From CAZKUN01 sp964555935 (GTDB taxonomy: Bacteria; Armatimonadota; Zipacnadia; Zipacnadales; VGFC01), in the NCBI GenBank assembly GCA_964555935.1, contig CAZKUN010000068.1, positions 1 to 38,176 of the forward strand: 38,176 nt of DNA. Direction: 5' to 3'. Below are positions 23,657 through 31,189 of the stretch, piece by piece. Within the stretch, counting starts at the first letter, position 1; each line of letters opens with the position of its first letter. A program made the translations under genes and the position numbers. The notes beneath the pieces are model-generated. The model was not told the origin of the DNA, ran no database searches, and saw only the letters and a list, made by a program, of their open reading frames with translations.

Positions 23657-25048
23657 CTACTCTTCCTCGTAGGTTGCCTGGCCCAACGCGTCCGCGATTT
23701 CGCGCATCCAGGGGTGGGGGCTGAGCGATGCGGAGGTGGCCAGCGCGGCGATCGGCGCGTCCGTTTTGACCAGCCGATCCAGCAGCCGCACCGCATCCTT
23801 GCCGCGCGGATTCTTCTGCGCGGCGCGCATCAACTGCGCCAGCGATTCCGTCGGCACATCGTCTGTTCTGCCCGCCAACGCGGTCAGCAGCTCCTGCGCC
23901 CATTTCGCATCCGCCACGCCAAGCGTCGCGGCCGCGAACCGCCAGCAGGTCGCCTCATTCGCGCCCGTCGTATCGAAGTACCACTCGCACGCGCGCTCCG
24001 CGTCCACGCGCTTCACATCCCTCACCGCATCCAGCGCCGCGATGACAGGCCCAAAGAAGCTCTTCTCGCCCGCGATCGTCCGAATCAGCTTCTCCGCCTC
24101 GCCCTCTCCGCCGTCCCGGAGATGTTGCCGAGCGGCGAATCGCACGACCTCATCTGGGTGATCCAGAATCCGCAGCAGCTTCGTCGATTCCAGCGTCCGC
24201 TTCTCCCGCTCGGCCGCGGCGAGCTGCGTGCCCGGCGTGTCGAGATCGCTCGCGAGCGGTCCTAGCGCCCACTCCACCGCCGCGCTCTCCTTTCTCAACG
24301 CGCGGCGCGTGTCGCTGTCGATCCTATCGGCGATCTGCCTCACGGCCTCCGCCGCCGCTCGTCGCGATGCCAGCGGAGCTTCAGCGTCGGCGACCAGCGT
24401 CGCCAGCGGCCGGAGCGCTGTGGGACCGAGGCAGACGAGGCCCTCCACCAGCCGCTGCCTCGCCTTGAATCCGGCGCCCGTCAGCCCGGCGGCGAGCTTG
24501 CGCGCGGCGTCGCGTGAGCTGCAGTCCAGGATGCGCTGGACGAGGAGGGTGGGGTCGATGTCGGCGGGGGAATCGACGGGCTGGAAGCCCGTCGCTACGC
24601 GGGCGTCGGCGGTGTTCAGGAAGGTCCATGCGGCCGTGTTGCGGATGACGATGCGCTCGCAGCTCAGCGCCTCCGCCCAACGCTCGGCCAACTCCATCGT
24701 CCGCCACGGGGGGGCGTCGCCGCCCACGTCCAGGAAGAGCCAGTCTGCCCGCGCGCCATCGGGCGCTGCGTCCGGAGCCTCGGCGTCGATCAGCGTCACG
24801 TTGTCGCAGCCGGCCGTTGCGTCTTGGAGTTTCTCGAGCTTCTCCGAGGCTTTCTCAACCGCGTAGACCTGCTTCGCCGCGGCAGCCGCCAGCACGGTCG
24901 CCGCGCCCGTCGCCGCGCCGATCTCCCAGACGATCTCCTCGGCCGTGGGCCACGATCCCGCGGCCACGCGGTATTCCTCGACCGACGAGACGACCCACAG
25001 ATCGCTTCCGCCCAGCTTCGTTTGGATTACAGATGAGGTTGTATTCAC
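23657..25048 (-). CDS. Methyltransferase-like domain fused to HEAT-like repeats
   Basis: A 463-residue protein. Residues about 35-145 look like a Rossmann SAM-binding domain: VWEIGAATGAATVLAA (glycine loop 42-49), YAVEKASEKL (acidic strand end) and DWLFLDVGG. Residues about 170-455 are helical repeats with hairpin spacing like HEAT or Armadillo proteins (GPTALRPLATLV, then VVRFAARQHLRDGG). Between the two, residues 149-160 (ARVATGFQPVDS) are encoded by a dispersed hairpin. GTG at 25048 is the only plausible start seen, without a good ribosome site. No signal peptide, so cytoplasmic. The substrate of the methyltransferase-like part, if active, is unknown. Confidence 0.65.
   Translation of the reverse strand: MNTTSSVIQTKLGGSDLWVVSSVEEYRVAAGSWPTAEEIVWEIGAATGAATVLAAAAAKQVYAVEKASEKLEKLQDATAGCDNVTLIDAEAPDAAPDGARADWLFLDVGGDAPPWRTMELAERWAEALSCERIVIRNTAAWTFLNTADARVATGFQPVDSPADIDPTLLVQRILDCSSRDAARKLAAGLTGAGFKARQRLVEGLVCLGPTALRPLATLVADAEAPLASRRAAAEAVRQIADRIDSDTRRALRKESAAVEWALGPLASDLDTPGTQLAAAEREKRTLESTKLLRILDHPDEVVRFAARQHLRDGGEGEAEKLIRTIAGEKSFFGPVIAALDAVRDVKRVDAERACEWYFDTTGANEATCWRFAAATLGVADAKWAQELLTALAGRTDDVPTESLAQLMRAAQKNPRGKDAVRLLDRLVKTDAPIAALATSASLSPHPWMREIADALGQATYEEE
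24575..24593. repeat. Dispersed hairpin inside a coding gene
   Basis: GACGGGCTGGAAGCCCGTC, followed by GCTACGCGGG, lies in frame in the methyltransferase/HEAT gene at the domain junction, encoding TGFQPVDS. An 8-bp perfect stem. Similar palindromes are otherwise intergenic here. Confidence 0.75.
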
Positions 25049-25128
25049 AGGCGCTAGGTTACGGCTTGTCGGCGGTGAGCGTCAAGCGACCAGGCTGAAG
25101 TTGCTCCCAGACCCGAACAACTGGACGG

Positions 25129-25174
25129 GTCGAAGCTAGAGCTTCGACCTACGAGGGGCTCCGAAACACTTCTA
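25129..25174 (-). repeat. Extended 3' repeat with GTCGAAGCT hairpin
   Basis: On the minus strand it begins with the stop codon of the Spy-like gene, TAGAAGTGTTTCGG, continues AGCCCCTCGTAGG and ends in the hairpin GTCGAAGCTCTAGCTTCGAC (25129-25148). The same layout occurs at 28066-28102 and, on the other strand, at 15546-15590, each time at a gene's 3' end. Confidence 0.6.
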
Positions 25175-25771
25175 GTACCCGTTCCCCTGCGGTGGCTTCG
25201 GAGGTGGTGACGGCTGATTTCTCCGCCCGCCGCCTCCACCCATGCCACGTCGTTGTTGTCCGCCTTGGCCCTGCTTGCCTCGTCCCATGCCGCCGCCTCC
25301 GCGTCCCTCACCGGGTCCGCCTCGCTGGCCTCCCTGTCGGCCGCCCATCCTGTATCCCGCGAGGGTCTTCCTCCAGCGGCCGAGTTGCTCGGGGGTCAGC
25401 TCCGCCGCGACCGCCTCTTCCATCTCCCGCAGCTCCTGCGCGGCCTCGACGCGGGCGTCGTTGCGGATCTCCATGGTTTCTTTCAGATGCTCGTCGATGA
25501 TCGGTCGGATTGTCTCGTCCTGTTCGCGCGAGAGGTTGAGGCCGCGCAGCATGATGGGGACCATCTGCTCCCATCGCTGTTCATCGCTGAACGCGCTTCT
25601 GATGACGGCCTTGCGGGCGAAGAGAATCGTCATGCACGAGCCGATGACCCCGCCGCATAGGAGGATCACCAGGCCCAAGGCGATCTCGCGCCAGAGCGAA
25701 CGCGGAGCCGGTGGCGGCGCGAGGGTCGTCTGTTCCTCCTCGGTGATCGCCTCAGGTGTCTCTTCGCTCAT
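25172..25771 (-). CDS. Membrane-anchored Spy/CpxP-like protein with Gly-rich tail
   Basis: A 199-residue protein: acidic cytoplasmic N-terminus (1-24), one membrane helix (about 29-51), then a helical periplasmic domain (about 60-140). In that domain LNLSREQDETIRPIIDEHLK and ELTPEQLGRWRKTL resemble the paired LTxxQ helices of Spy/CpxP/zinc-resistance sensor proteins. A C-terminal tail of about 55 residues is rich in Gly, Arg and Gln. The ATG overlaps the preceding stop as ATGA, so it is translationally coupled to the putative anti-sigma gene. A role in envelope stress sensing or metal-linked chaperoning is inferred. Confidence 0.75.
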   Translation of the reverse strand: MSEETPEAITEEEQTTLAPPPAPRSLWREIALGLVILLCGGVIGSCMTILFARKAVIRSAFSDEQRWEQMVPIMLRGLNLSREQDETIRPIIDEHLKETMEIRNDARVEAAQELREMEEAVAAELTPEQLGRWRKTLAGYRMGGRQGGQRGGPGEGRGGGGMGRGKQGQGGQQRRGMGGGGGRRNQPSPPPKPPQGNGY

Positions 25772-26139
25772 GGCAATATCCAAGGCGTGTCGTTGAACAC
25801 GCCGATGACGGGATCGACCCAGGTGCTCCACGTGGTCGCTGCCGCGATGACCAGCGGAACCGCCGCGGCCATGGACATCCCCGCGACCCATCCGAGAGCG
25901 CGCGTCGGCGCGGGCGTGTCGGCCCAGCGGCGGCGCAAGGTGGTCATGACTCGCCGCGTGACATCGACCTCCGGCGGCGTCTCGTCCTTCGATAGCCGCG
26001 CGAGTCGACTCAGGATATCCGTCGCGTGCGATTCCCGCAGCTCGATGGCCGCCATGACCCGGTCGGCCACATCGACATCGGGCGATGCCTCGAGCCGGGC
26101 GCGGTCTGCTAGTTTTTTCAGTCTATCTTCATGTTTCAT
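25768..26139 (-). CDS. Putative anti-sigma factor, single-pass
   Basis: A 123-residue protein. The N-terminal 85 residues are cytoplasmic and contain two similar segments (SPDVDVADRVMAAIELRESH and PPEVDVTRRVMTTLRRRW). One membrane helix (about 85-103) and a short periplasmic tail follow. It sits directly after an ECF sigma gene and before a Spy-like gene, the usual place for an anti-sigma factor. No zinc-binding HxxxCxxC (ZAS) motif is present, so it is atypical. GGGGGA seven bases before the ATG is the ribosome site. Two hairpins lie between it and the sigma gene. The assignment rests on context and topology. Confidence 0.65.
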   Translation of the reverse strand: MKHEDRLKKLADRARLEASPDVDVADRVMAAIELRESHATDILSRLARLSKDETPPEVDVTRRVMTTLRRRWADTPAPTRALGWVAGMSMAAAVPLVIAAATTWSTWVDPVIGVFNDTPWILP

Positions 26140-26179
26140 CGGACCATCCCCCCACGGACCCGTCGACTACGGACGGCAT

Positions 26180-26234
26180 CGACGATCGAGACGATCGTCG
26201 TACGGAGCGGGTCTGGAAACTCTGACGAGTTTCC
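26180..26234. repeat. CGACGATCG hairpin plus GGAAACTC hairpin (copy 3)
   Basis: CGACGATCGAGACGATCGTC (26180 on) is followed by TACGGAG; GGAAACTC/GAGTTTCC is at 26215-26234. The same pair in opposite order lies on the other side of the sigma gene (27074-27184). Between the sigma and anti-sigma genes it could act as a processing or attenuation site. Confidence 0.75.
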
Positions 26235-26257
26235 CTGAGACCCGCAGGTACGGACGG

Positions 26258-26914
26258 CTACATCCTGTCCCCTGCCTCGTCACACCTCTCGAACAGCGCC
26301 TTCAGCTTCTTCCGAGCCCGCCACGCCTGCACTTTGACCATCGACACGCTCCAGCCGGTCAGTTCCGCCGTCTCCTCGACGCTACGCTCATCAACGTGTC
26401 TCAACGTGAGCACGAGCCGGTCGCGCGGCGGCAGCTTCGCCAGCAGTTGATGCAGCATCTCCCCCGCCGCCTCGGGCGACATCTCATCCGTCGTCTCGTC
26501 GGGAATATGATGCCAGTCCTCCAGCGGCACGGTCTCGATGGCCTGCTCGCGCTTTTGCTTCTTCCAGTAGGCATATCCGACGCGGGTCGCGATTCGGGCC
26601 AGCCAGTGGGCGAAGGGCGCCTCAGCTCGGTAGTTCGTCAGACTCTCGTACGCCTGCACGAACACGTCCTGCACGAGTTCCTCGTGCACGTCGGGATCGC
26701 GGCTGAACCGCCACATCATCCCGCTGATCTGCTTCTGATGTCTCTCGATCAGCCGGCGATACGCGTCGCCATCGCCCTTCAGACAGCGTCCGATGTCCGC
26801 GAGGTCGGCGGGATCCGCCGCGCGCCGTCCTCGAGGCCTCAATGCATCGTCTGACGCCGTCTGCTCTTGGGCAAGCCCGAGCCTTAGCTCCGGCAACGCC
26901 GCGTGATTGGCCAT
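26258..26914 (-). CDS. ECF-type RNA polymerase sigma factor
   Basis: A 218-residue group IV sigma factor. Region 2 lies at about residues 50-120 (YRRLIERHQKQISGMMWRF, DVHEELVQDVFVQAYE, FAHWLARIATRVGYAYWKK) and region 4 at about 155-210 (LPPRDRLVLTLRHVDERSVE, TGWSVSMVKVQAWRARKKLK). The N-terminal 40 residues are an extra, poorly conserved extension, and the true start may be internal. It is the first gene of a set with the putative anti-sigma factor and a Spy-like protein, so probably answers envelope stress and may control its own operon. Both sides carry the same two hairpin repeats. Confidence 0.92.
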   Translation of the reverse strand: MANHAALPELRLGLAQEQTASDDALRPRGRRAADPADLADIGRCLKGDGDAYRRLIERHQKQISGMMWRFSRDPDVHEELVQDVFVQAYESLTNYRAEAPFAHWLARIATRVGYAYWKKQKREQAIETVPLEDWHHIPDETTDEMSPEAAGEMLHQLLAKLPPRDRLVLTLRHVDERSVEETAELTGWSVSMVKVQAWRARKKLKALFERCDEAGDRM

Positions 26915-27073
26915 ATCGATTACCGCCGGTATCTGGTGCAGTAGTGGCCTTTCGCTTGCGTCGGGTTACACGGTATGGCGTGAGGTTGTTGGGAAGGCCC
27001 CGAAGGCCACGGCGCGGGCCGGATACTTCGACCTGCGGTCTCGTATTCCCCCTCCAACGGCTGCGACAGGCGT

Positions 27074-27184
27074 GGAAACTCAGACGACGAGTTTCCCTGC
27101 GCCTGTCCTACGACGGCGGGCGGCCCCATGACGGCAAGCGGCCCCGCAGACGGCGGACGGCGTCGACGATCGAGACGATCGTCG
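27074..27184. repeat. GGAAACTC hairpin (copy 4) plus CGACGATCG hairpin
   Basis: GGAAACTC...GAGTTTCC at 27074-27096 and CGACGATCGAGACGATCGTC from 27164, followed by TACGGAG. The non-coding stretch 26915-27379 between the divergent sigma and Gly-rich genes contains these two and, towards its right end, AT-richer sequence likely to include the promoter of the gene at 27380. Confidence 0.75.
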
Positions 27185-27379
27185 TACGGAGGGGGTTCCT
27201 CGGCGGCCCGAGCGTCCGAGTCTCCGCGACTTCCTTCGCCAGTGCCGGTTGCGCGGCCTGCGGGCCGCGATCCTGAGAAAAAGCTTCGGCGACCGAACAA
27301 TTCGGGGGTGTAACCGTCTGAAGAACATTGCCACATACTATAGACTGACACGCTCAAATCCACAGGGGGAAACGCTCAC

Positions 27380-27832
27380 ATGACGCGCAAGCTTACGATT
27401 GGCATGTTCCTATGCATTGCCCTGGCTGTTGTAGTGTTCGCATCCGTCGTGGCGCAGGCGCCCGGCGGCGGTGGCGAGGGCGGACGTCGTGGTGGCGGGA
27501 TGATGGGCTCGATGATGTACCTGGAGCGCACCTGGACCGCCGTCTCGTTCCAGCTCGACTGCACGACCGAGCAGCTCGCGGCGCTCAAGCCGACTTACCG
27601 CAACGCGCTCGCCGATCGTGATGCGAAGCTGAAGGCGGCCATGGAGGCGCAGAACTGGGAGTCCATGCGCACGATCATGGAGGACTGCAAGACCCGCATC
27701 GAGACGAAGCTGAAGGAAGTCCTTTCCGATGCGCAGGAGACCAAGCTCGATGGACTGATGAACCGCGGCCGCAGTGGTGGTGGCGGCGGCTGGCGCGGCG
27801 GCACTGGCGGAGGCGGGGGCGCCCCTCACTGA
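27380..27832 (+). CDS. Secreted Gly-rich Spy-like protein
   Basis: A 150-residue protein with signal peptide (MTRKLTIGMFLCIALAVVVF, cleavage near AQA, residue 27). A Gly/Arg stretch follows, then a helical segment of about 80 residues (YLERTWTAVSFQLDCTTEQL, then ALADRDAKLKAAMEAQNWES, KLKEVLSDAQETKLDGLM) like the helical hairpins of Spy/CpxP-type proteins. It ends in a Gly/Trp/Arg-rich tail. Both termini resemble the Spy-like gene at 25172. Two Cys could pair after export. GGGGGAAACG before ATG 27380 is the ribosome site. It is divergent from the sigma operon and may belong to its regulon, which is inference. Confidence 0.7.
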   Translation: MTRKLTIGMFLCIALAVVVFASVVAQAPGGGGEGGRRGGGMMGSMMYLERTWTAVSFQLDCTTEQLAALKPTYRNALADRDAKLKAAMEAQNWESMRTIMEDCKTRIETKLKEVLSDAQETKLDGLMNRGRSGGGGGWRGGTGGGGGAPH

Positions 27833-27918
27833 GCCTCTGTCACAAGCTCAGCAAACAGAGCGCGACGGCAAGATTGCCGTCGCGCTTTGGCGTTCTTCGA
27901 TGGCTTCAGCCAGTGAGT

Positions 27919-27988
27919 CGAAAAATCAGGGACAGTTACCATGTTTCGCAACTGCTGCGAAAATGGATAACTGTCCCGGAGTTTTTCG
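27919..27988. repeat. REP/MITE-like element, copy 2 (GGGACAG family)
   Basis: Runs from CGAAAAATCAGGGACAG to CTGTCCCGGAGTTTTTCG. Arms GGGACAGTTACCAT (27929-27942) and its complement with one extra A (27963-27977); an inner stem TTTCGCA/TGCGAAA. Outer ends are identical to copy 3 at 32893-32961. Confidence 0.85.
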
Positions 27989-28040
27989 ATCTGCGTAGTT
28001 CCGAACGGAAGGACGGCTTCCTCAACGGCCCCACAGCCCT

Positions 28041-28102
28041 GGAAACTCAGACCGCGAGTTTCCCTGGAGATCCGACCTACGGGGGTTCTGGAACCACTTC
28101 TA
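28041..28102 (-). repeat. GGAAACTC hairpin (copy 5) and extended 3' repeat
   Basis: GGAAACTC...GAGTTTCC is at 28041-28063. Directly beyond, on the minus strand, is TAGAAGTGGTTCCAGAACCC then CCGTAGGTCGGAT (28066-28102), whose TAG is the stop codon of the gene at 28100-30154. Only half of the GTCGGATC hairpin remains. Confidence 0.7.
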
Positions 28103-30154
28103 GAAATTCTTGAAACTGACCGAGATCCACGGCGGAAACTCGTCGCGGAGCCACTCAACGCGGCGGAGTTGCTTCGTCGTGTGGCTCTGGGGCGTCCAGA
28201 TGTCTGTCGCGTACGGGTAAGCCGGCGAGTCCTCCCAGTGTTCCACCTTCAGCACGTGGTCACGCACGTCCGGTCCGTCGAGGCGATACATCAGGTCGAA
28301 GAAGCTATCAGCGTCGTAACGCTCCCACGCCACCAGCTCCGCCATGCTGATCCGCTTCCACGTCCGCTCCCAGCCATTGTCCGAATTGCCCGGGATCGAG
28401 CGCACCAGCGGAACATCGACCAACGTGATCGCGGTGGTCTCCCCGCGCAGGTAGTGCCTCTCGCCACCGGGCACCACGGGGTCGCCGACGGGCCTCCAGT
28501 CCTTCGTGTACGTCACGAAGGTCACCTCATGCTCCACGATCGTCACCCGTTCGATGCGGCTGCCGTCGGGCGCGACCACGCCGGTCACATCAACGGACGC
28601 TTCATCTTCGAGCAGCTTCTCATACGCCTCGCCCTCGCCGCTCAGCTTCTGCTCGTATGTCGGGTACGAGAATCGGAAGATGTTCCCGAACCAGACGATG
28701 CTCGGCTCGCCGTCATGCACAGACCCGGCGTAGACTTCAAGCCTCCCGCCGGCCACGCCCGATTTGTCATGGAATTCGTGCACGGGTAGATCGACTCCGA
28801 CGTGGATCACGATGTGTTTTCTGTTGAAGGCGCCGCCCAGCCCCACGGACACCTGGGGCATCCGATGCAGCGTGTCCTTCAGGATCCCCGGATCAGCCAC
28901 CGTTGCGGGATTCGGCGTGGGCGCCGGGAGGCGCTGGCTGGGATCGCGCGGGCTGACGGAGATGACCGGCTTGGCGGGGCTGTCCGGCGTCTCGGCGGTC
29001 ACTGTCGGGCCGCCCCCCGCCGGAGTGACCACGGCGGGCGGCTGATCCGCCACCGCGGGCGCGGTCGGGGCGATCGTGCCACCATCCCTCACTTGCAGGC
29101 GATACGCACCGGTCTGCCCGGCATCCGTTGTAGTGATGACCAGCAGCAGCTTCCCGGCGGCGGGCGATTGCACGCGCATGAGGGTCGGCTTGCCCGGTTC
29201 GCCGGCCTGCTCCACCTGCTCGCCGTCGGGTTGCTTGACGATGAGGTGACCCGCGAAACCATCGGCGTCCAGACGCAGGTCGACGACCTGCCCCGCCGCC
29301 ACATCGACCTCGTGGGCCTCGGCGAACTCACCGCCCCCCAGCGTCTCTGAATCGGCCGTCAGCGCGCCCCGCTCATCCACGAGCGCGCCGGCCGCGCCAA
29401 CCGGGACGACCGGGGCGGGTGGCTGGTCGACCACCGCGGGCGCAGCCTCCCCCAGCCTCGCCGTCTCCGCCCAGACCCGGTACGCTCCCGTCTCGCCCGG
29501 CGTCGCGCTGGTGACAGCAAACCCCACCTCGCCGGTCGCTTCCGCGACGAAGGTGACCTCAGGGTCTGTCCCATCCACGTCGTCGGATTCGAATCTGAGG
29601 CCCGTCGGAGAGCCGACGAGTAGCATGGCATCGAAGTCCGACGAGTACGCGACAATCCGCACCACGTCACCCTCGGTCACGTCGATTGCGCGCAGGTCCG
29701 CGTACTCGCCCGACTGAAGCTCGTCGTCCTGCGCGGAGAGGGTCCCGGTCTCGTCGAGCGCGATCTCGAGCCCCGCCAGCCCGCGCGCGAGGGGCGTGAC
29801 ATCGACCGTGAGCGAGTACCCACCCGTCTCGCCCGGGTCAACCGTTGTGACCGCCACCGTCGCTTCACCGAACGCGTGGGCGATGAACCGCAGCGGCCCC
29901 TCCATGTCGTCCACCGGTCCGTCATAGCCCCTCTCGTCCGGGGCCTTCACCACGGCGTACGCGCTGAAATCCGCGGACACAACCGTCACGGTCACCAGAT
30001 CCCCGGGAGCCACGTCGACGTCGTACGACTGCACGTACTCCCCGGTATCGAGTTCCCGATCGCCCGCGCCAAGCTCGGCCACCTCATCCAGCACGACCGC
30101 CGCCCACGTCGTGGACGCCACACACAGCATCACCGCGACTAGCAGTGCTCGCAT
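28100..30154 (-). CDS. Secreted protein with three PPC-like repeats and unknown C-terminal domain
   Basis: A 684-residue protein. Signal peptide MRALLVAVMLCVASTTWA (cleavage near residue 18). Three repeats of about 110 residues start near 20, 128 and 255; each reads as a PPC-like beta-sandwich (DTGEYVQSYDVDVAPGDLVT, VSADFSAYAVVKAPD, GETGGYSLTV). A Pro/Ala/Thr-rich linker follows (about 365-420). The C-terminal 260 residues (VSVGLGGAFNRKHIVIHVGV onwards) match no family I recognise. ATG at 30154 is preferred over the TTG codon before it because GGAGA lies ten bases upstream. Divergent from the EF-hand gene, with 193 bases between them. Probably a surface or periplasmic protein; no enzymatic motif seen. 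Confidence 0.75.
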   Translation of the reverse strand: MRALLVAVMLCVASTTWAAVVLDEVAELGAGDRELDTGEYVQSYDVDVAPGDLVTVTVVSADFSAYAVVKAPDERGYDGPVDDMEGPLRFIAHAFGEATVAVTTVDPGETGGYSLTVDVTPLARGLAGLEIALDETGTLSAQDDELQSGEYADLRAIDVTEGDVVRIVAYSSDFDAMLLVGSPTGLRFESDDVDGTDPEVTFVAEATGEVGFAVTSATPGETGAYRVWAETARLGEAAPAVVDQPPAPVVPVGAAGALVDERGALTADSETLGGGEFAEAHEVDVAAGQVVDLRLDADGFAGHLIVKQPDGEQVEQAGEPGKPTLMRVQSPAAGKLLLVITTTDAGQTGAYRLQVRDGGTIAPTAPAVADQPPAVVTPAGGGPTVTAETPDSPAKPVISVSPRDPSQRLPAPTPNPATVADPGILKDTLHRMPQVSVGLGGAFNRKHIVIHVGVDLPVHEFHDKSGVAGGRLEVYAGSVHDGEPSIVWFGNIFRFSYPTYEQKLSGEGEAYEKLLEDEASVDVTGVVAPDGSRIERVTIVEHEVTFVTYTKDWRPVGDPVVPGGERHYLRGETTAITLVDVPLVRSIPGNSDNGWERTWKRISMAELVAWERYDADSFFDLMYRLDGPDVRDHVLKVEHWEDSPAYPYATDIWTPQSHTTKQLRRVEWLRDEFPPWISVSFKNF

Positions 30155-30347
30155 CAAATACTGTCTCCTTGGCTATGGACGCACCATCCTGACCTCTGCC
30201 AGCTACAACATCAACACCAGCCCTCGGCCTCCGCCATCTCCCGGCGTTACATGAGATCCATCACATCCCGGCGTGTAACTCGCGCCCCGCCGCCCGCTAC
30301 TTACCCGGTGTAGGTCGCAACTATCAAGTGGTGAGGAGAAGCACCCG

Positions 30348-31052
30348 ATGAACAACACCAAACTTCTGAAGTTGGCAGGGCTAGTAACCGGGCTGAGCCT
30401 CTTGCTCGCGGCGGCGCCGAGTTTCGCGCAAGGCCCAGGCGGGCGTGGCGGGCGCGGCGGACAGGGCCGCGGTCCTGAGGCGATGTTCGAGCATATCGAC
30501 AAGAACGCAGACGGTTCCATTACCGCCGATGAGGCTCCCGAGCACCTGTGGGAGCGGATCAAGAACGCCGATGCCGACGGCAACGGCGCGGTCACGCTCG
30601 AGGAACTCCAGGCGGCGCATCCGGGCGGCGGACGTGGCGGACAAGGCGGACCCGGAGGGCGAGGCGGCGCGCGCGGACAGCGTCCGTCGGCCGACCAGAT
30701 CATCGAGCGCTTCGACGAGGACGGCAGTGGCGAGTTGACTGAGAACGAGGTCCCGGCGGAGATCTGGGCGCGCATGAGCGCCGCGGATGCCGACCGGAAC
30801 GGTGCGGTAACGCTCGAGGAACTCGATGCCCATCACGCCCAGCGCGGTTCCCATGAGCCCGGTGGCGGCGACCCGGCGGCGAAGTTCAAGGAGGCAGACG
30901 CGAACGGCGACGGCGTCCTCACGCTGGACGAGTTCACCGCCGCATGTGAGAAGCGCGGTGGCGGTCACGGCGGACGGGGCGGTGGTCGGGGTGGGGCCGG
31001 GCGCGGCCCAGGTGGACCCGGTGGTCGCCCGCCAGGCGCGCCGAAGGCCTAA
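30348..31052 (+). CDS. Secreted EF-hand calcium-binding protein
   Basis: A 234-residue protein. Signal peptide MNNTKLLKLAGLVTGLSLLL (cleavage after FAQ, residue 28). Five EF-hand-type loops are visible: DKNADGSITADE, DADGNGAVTLEE, DEDGSGELTENE, DADRNGAVTLEE and DANGDGVLTLDE. All have the expected Asp/Asn and final Glu positions, except that the second and fourth are more degenerate in flanking helices. Gly/Arg-rich linkers separate them, and a Gly/Pro/Arg tail ends the protein. It would bind Ca2+ outside the cytoplasm. GAGGAG nine bases before ATG 30348 is the ribosome site. Compositional bias is shared with the exported proteins at 25172 and 27380. Confidence 0.88.
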   Translation: MNNTKLLKLAGLVTGLSLLLAAAPSFAQGPGGRGGRGGQGRGPEAMFEHIDKNADGSITADEAPEHLWERIKNADADGNGAVTLEELQAAHPGGGRGGQGGPGGRGGARGQRPSADQIIERFDEDGSGELTENEVPAEIWARMSAADADRNGAVTLEELDAHHAQRGSHEPGGGDPAAKFKEADANGDGVLTLDEFTAACEKRGGGHGGRGGGRGGAGRGPGGPGGRPPGAPKA

Positions 31053-31142
31053 GTCGTAATGTGGCGCGAGCGAGCGATGTCTTGCGCGGACGGCCCGTCG
31101 GCTCTGAGAGTCGGCGGGTCGTTCGATTCCATGTGGACGGCC

Positions 31143-31160
31143 GCAGGCAAGAATGCCTGC
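31143..31160. repeat. Dispersed hairpin
   Basis: GCAGGCAAGAATGCCTGC, followed by GCCACGGGG, has a 7-bp stem and lies between the convergent EF-hand and methyltransferase genes. There is no T tract, so it is not a canonical terminator. Confidence 0.65.
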
Positions 31161-31189
31161 GCCACGGGGAGGCAACGGCACGGATTCGG

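Noticed and set aside
30245..30277. GTTACA...TGTAAC inverted sequence between the divergent 30154 and 30348 genes as an operator
   Set aside because: Six-base arms with a 21-base spacer are too weak to separate from chance.
30381..31181. Minus-strand open frame across the EF-hand gene
   Set aside because: The opposite strand encodes a signal peptide and five EF loops with a strong ribosome site; the antisense frame has no features.
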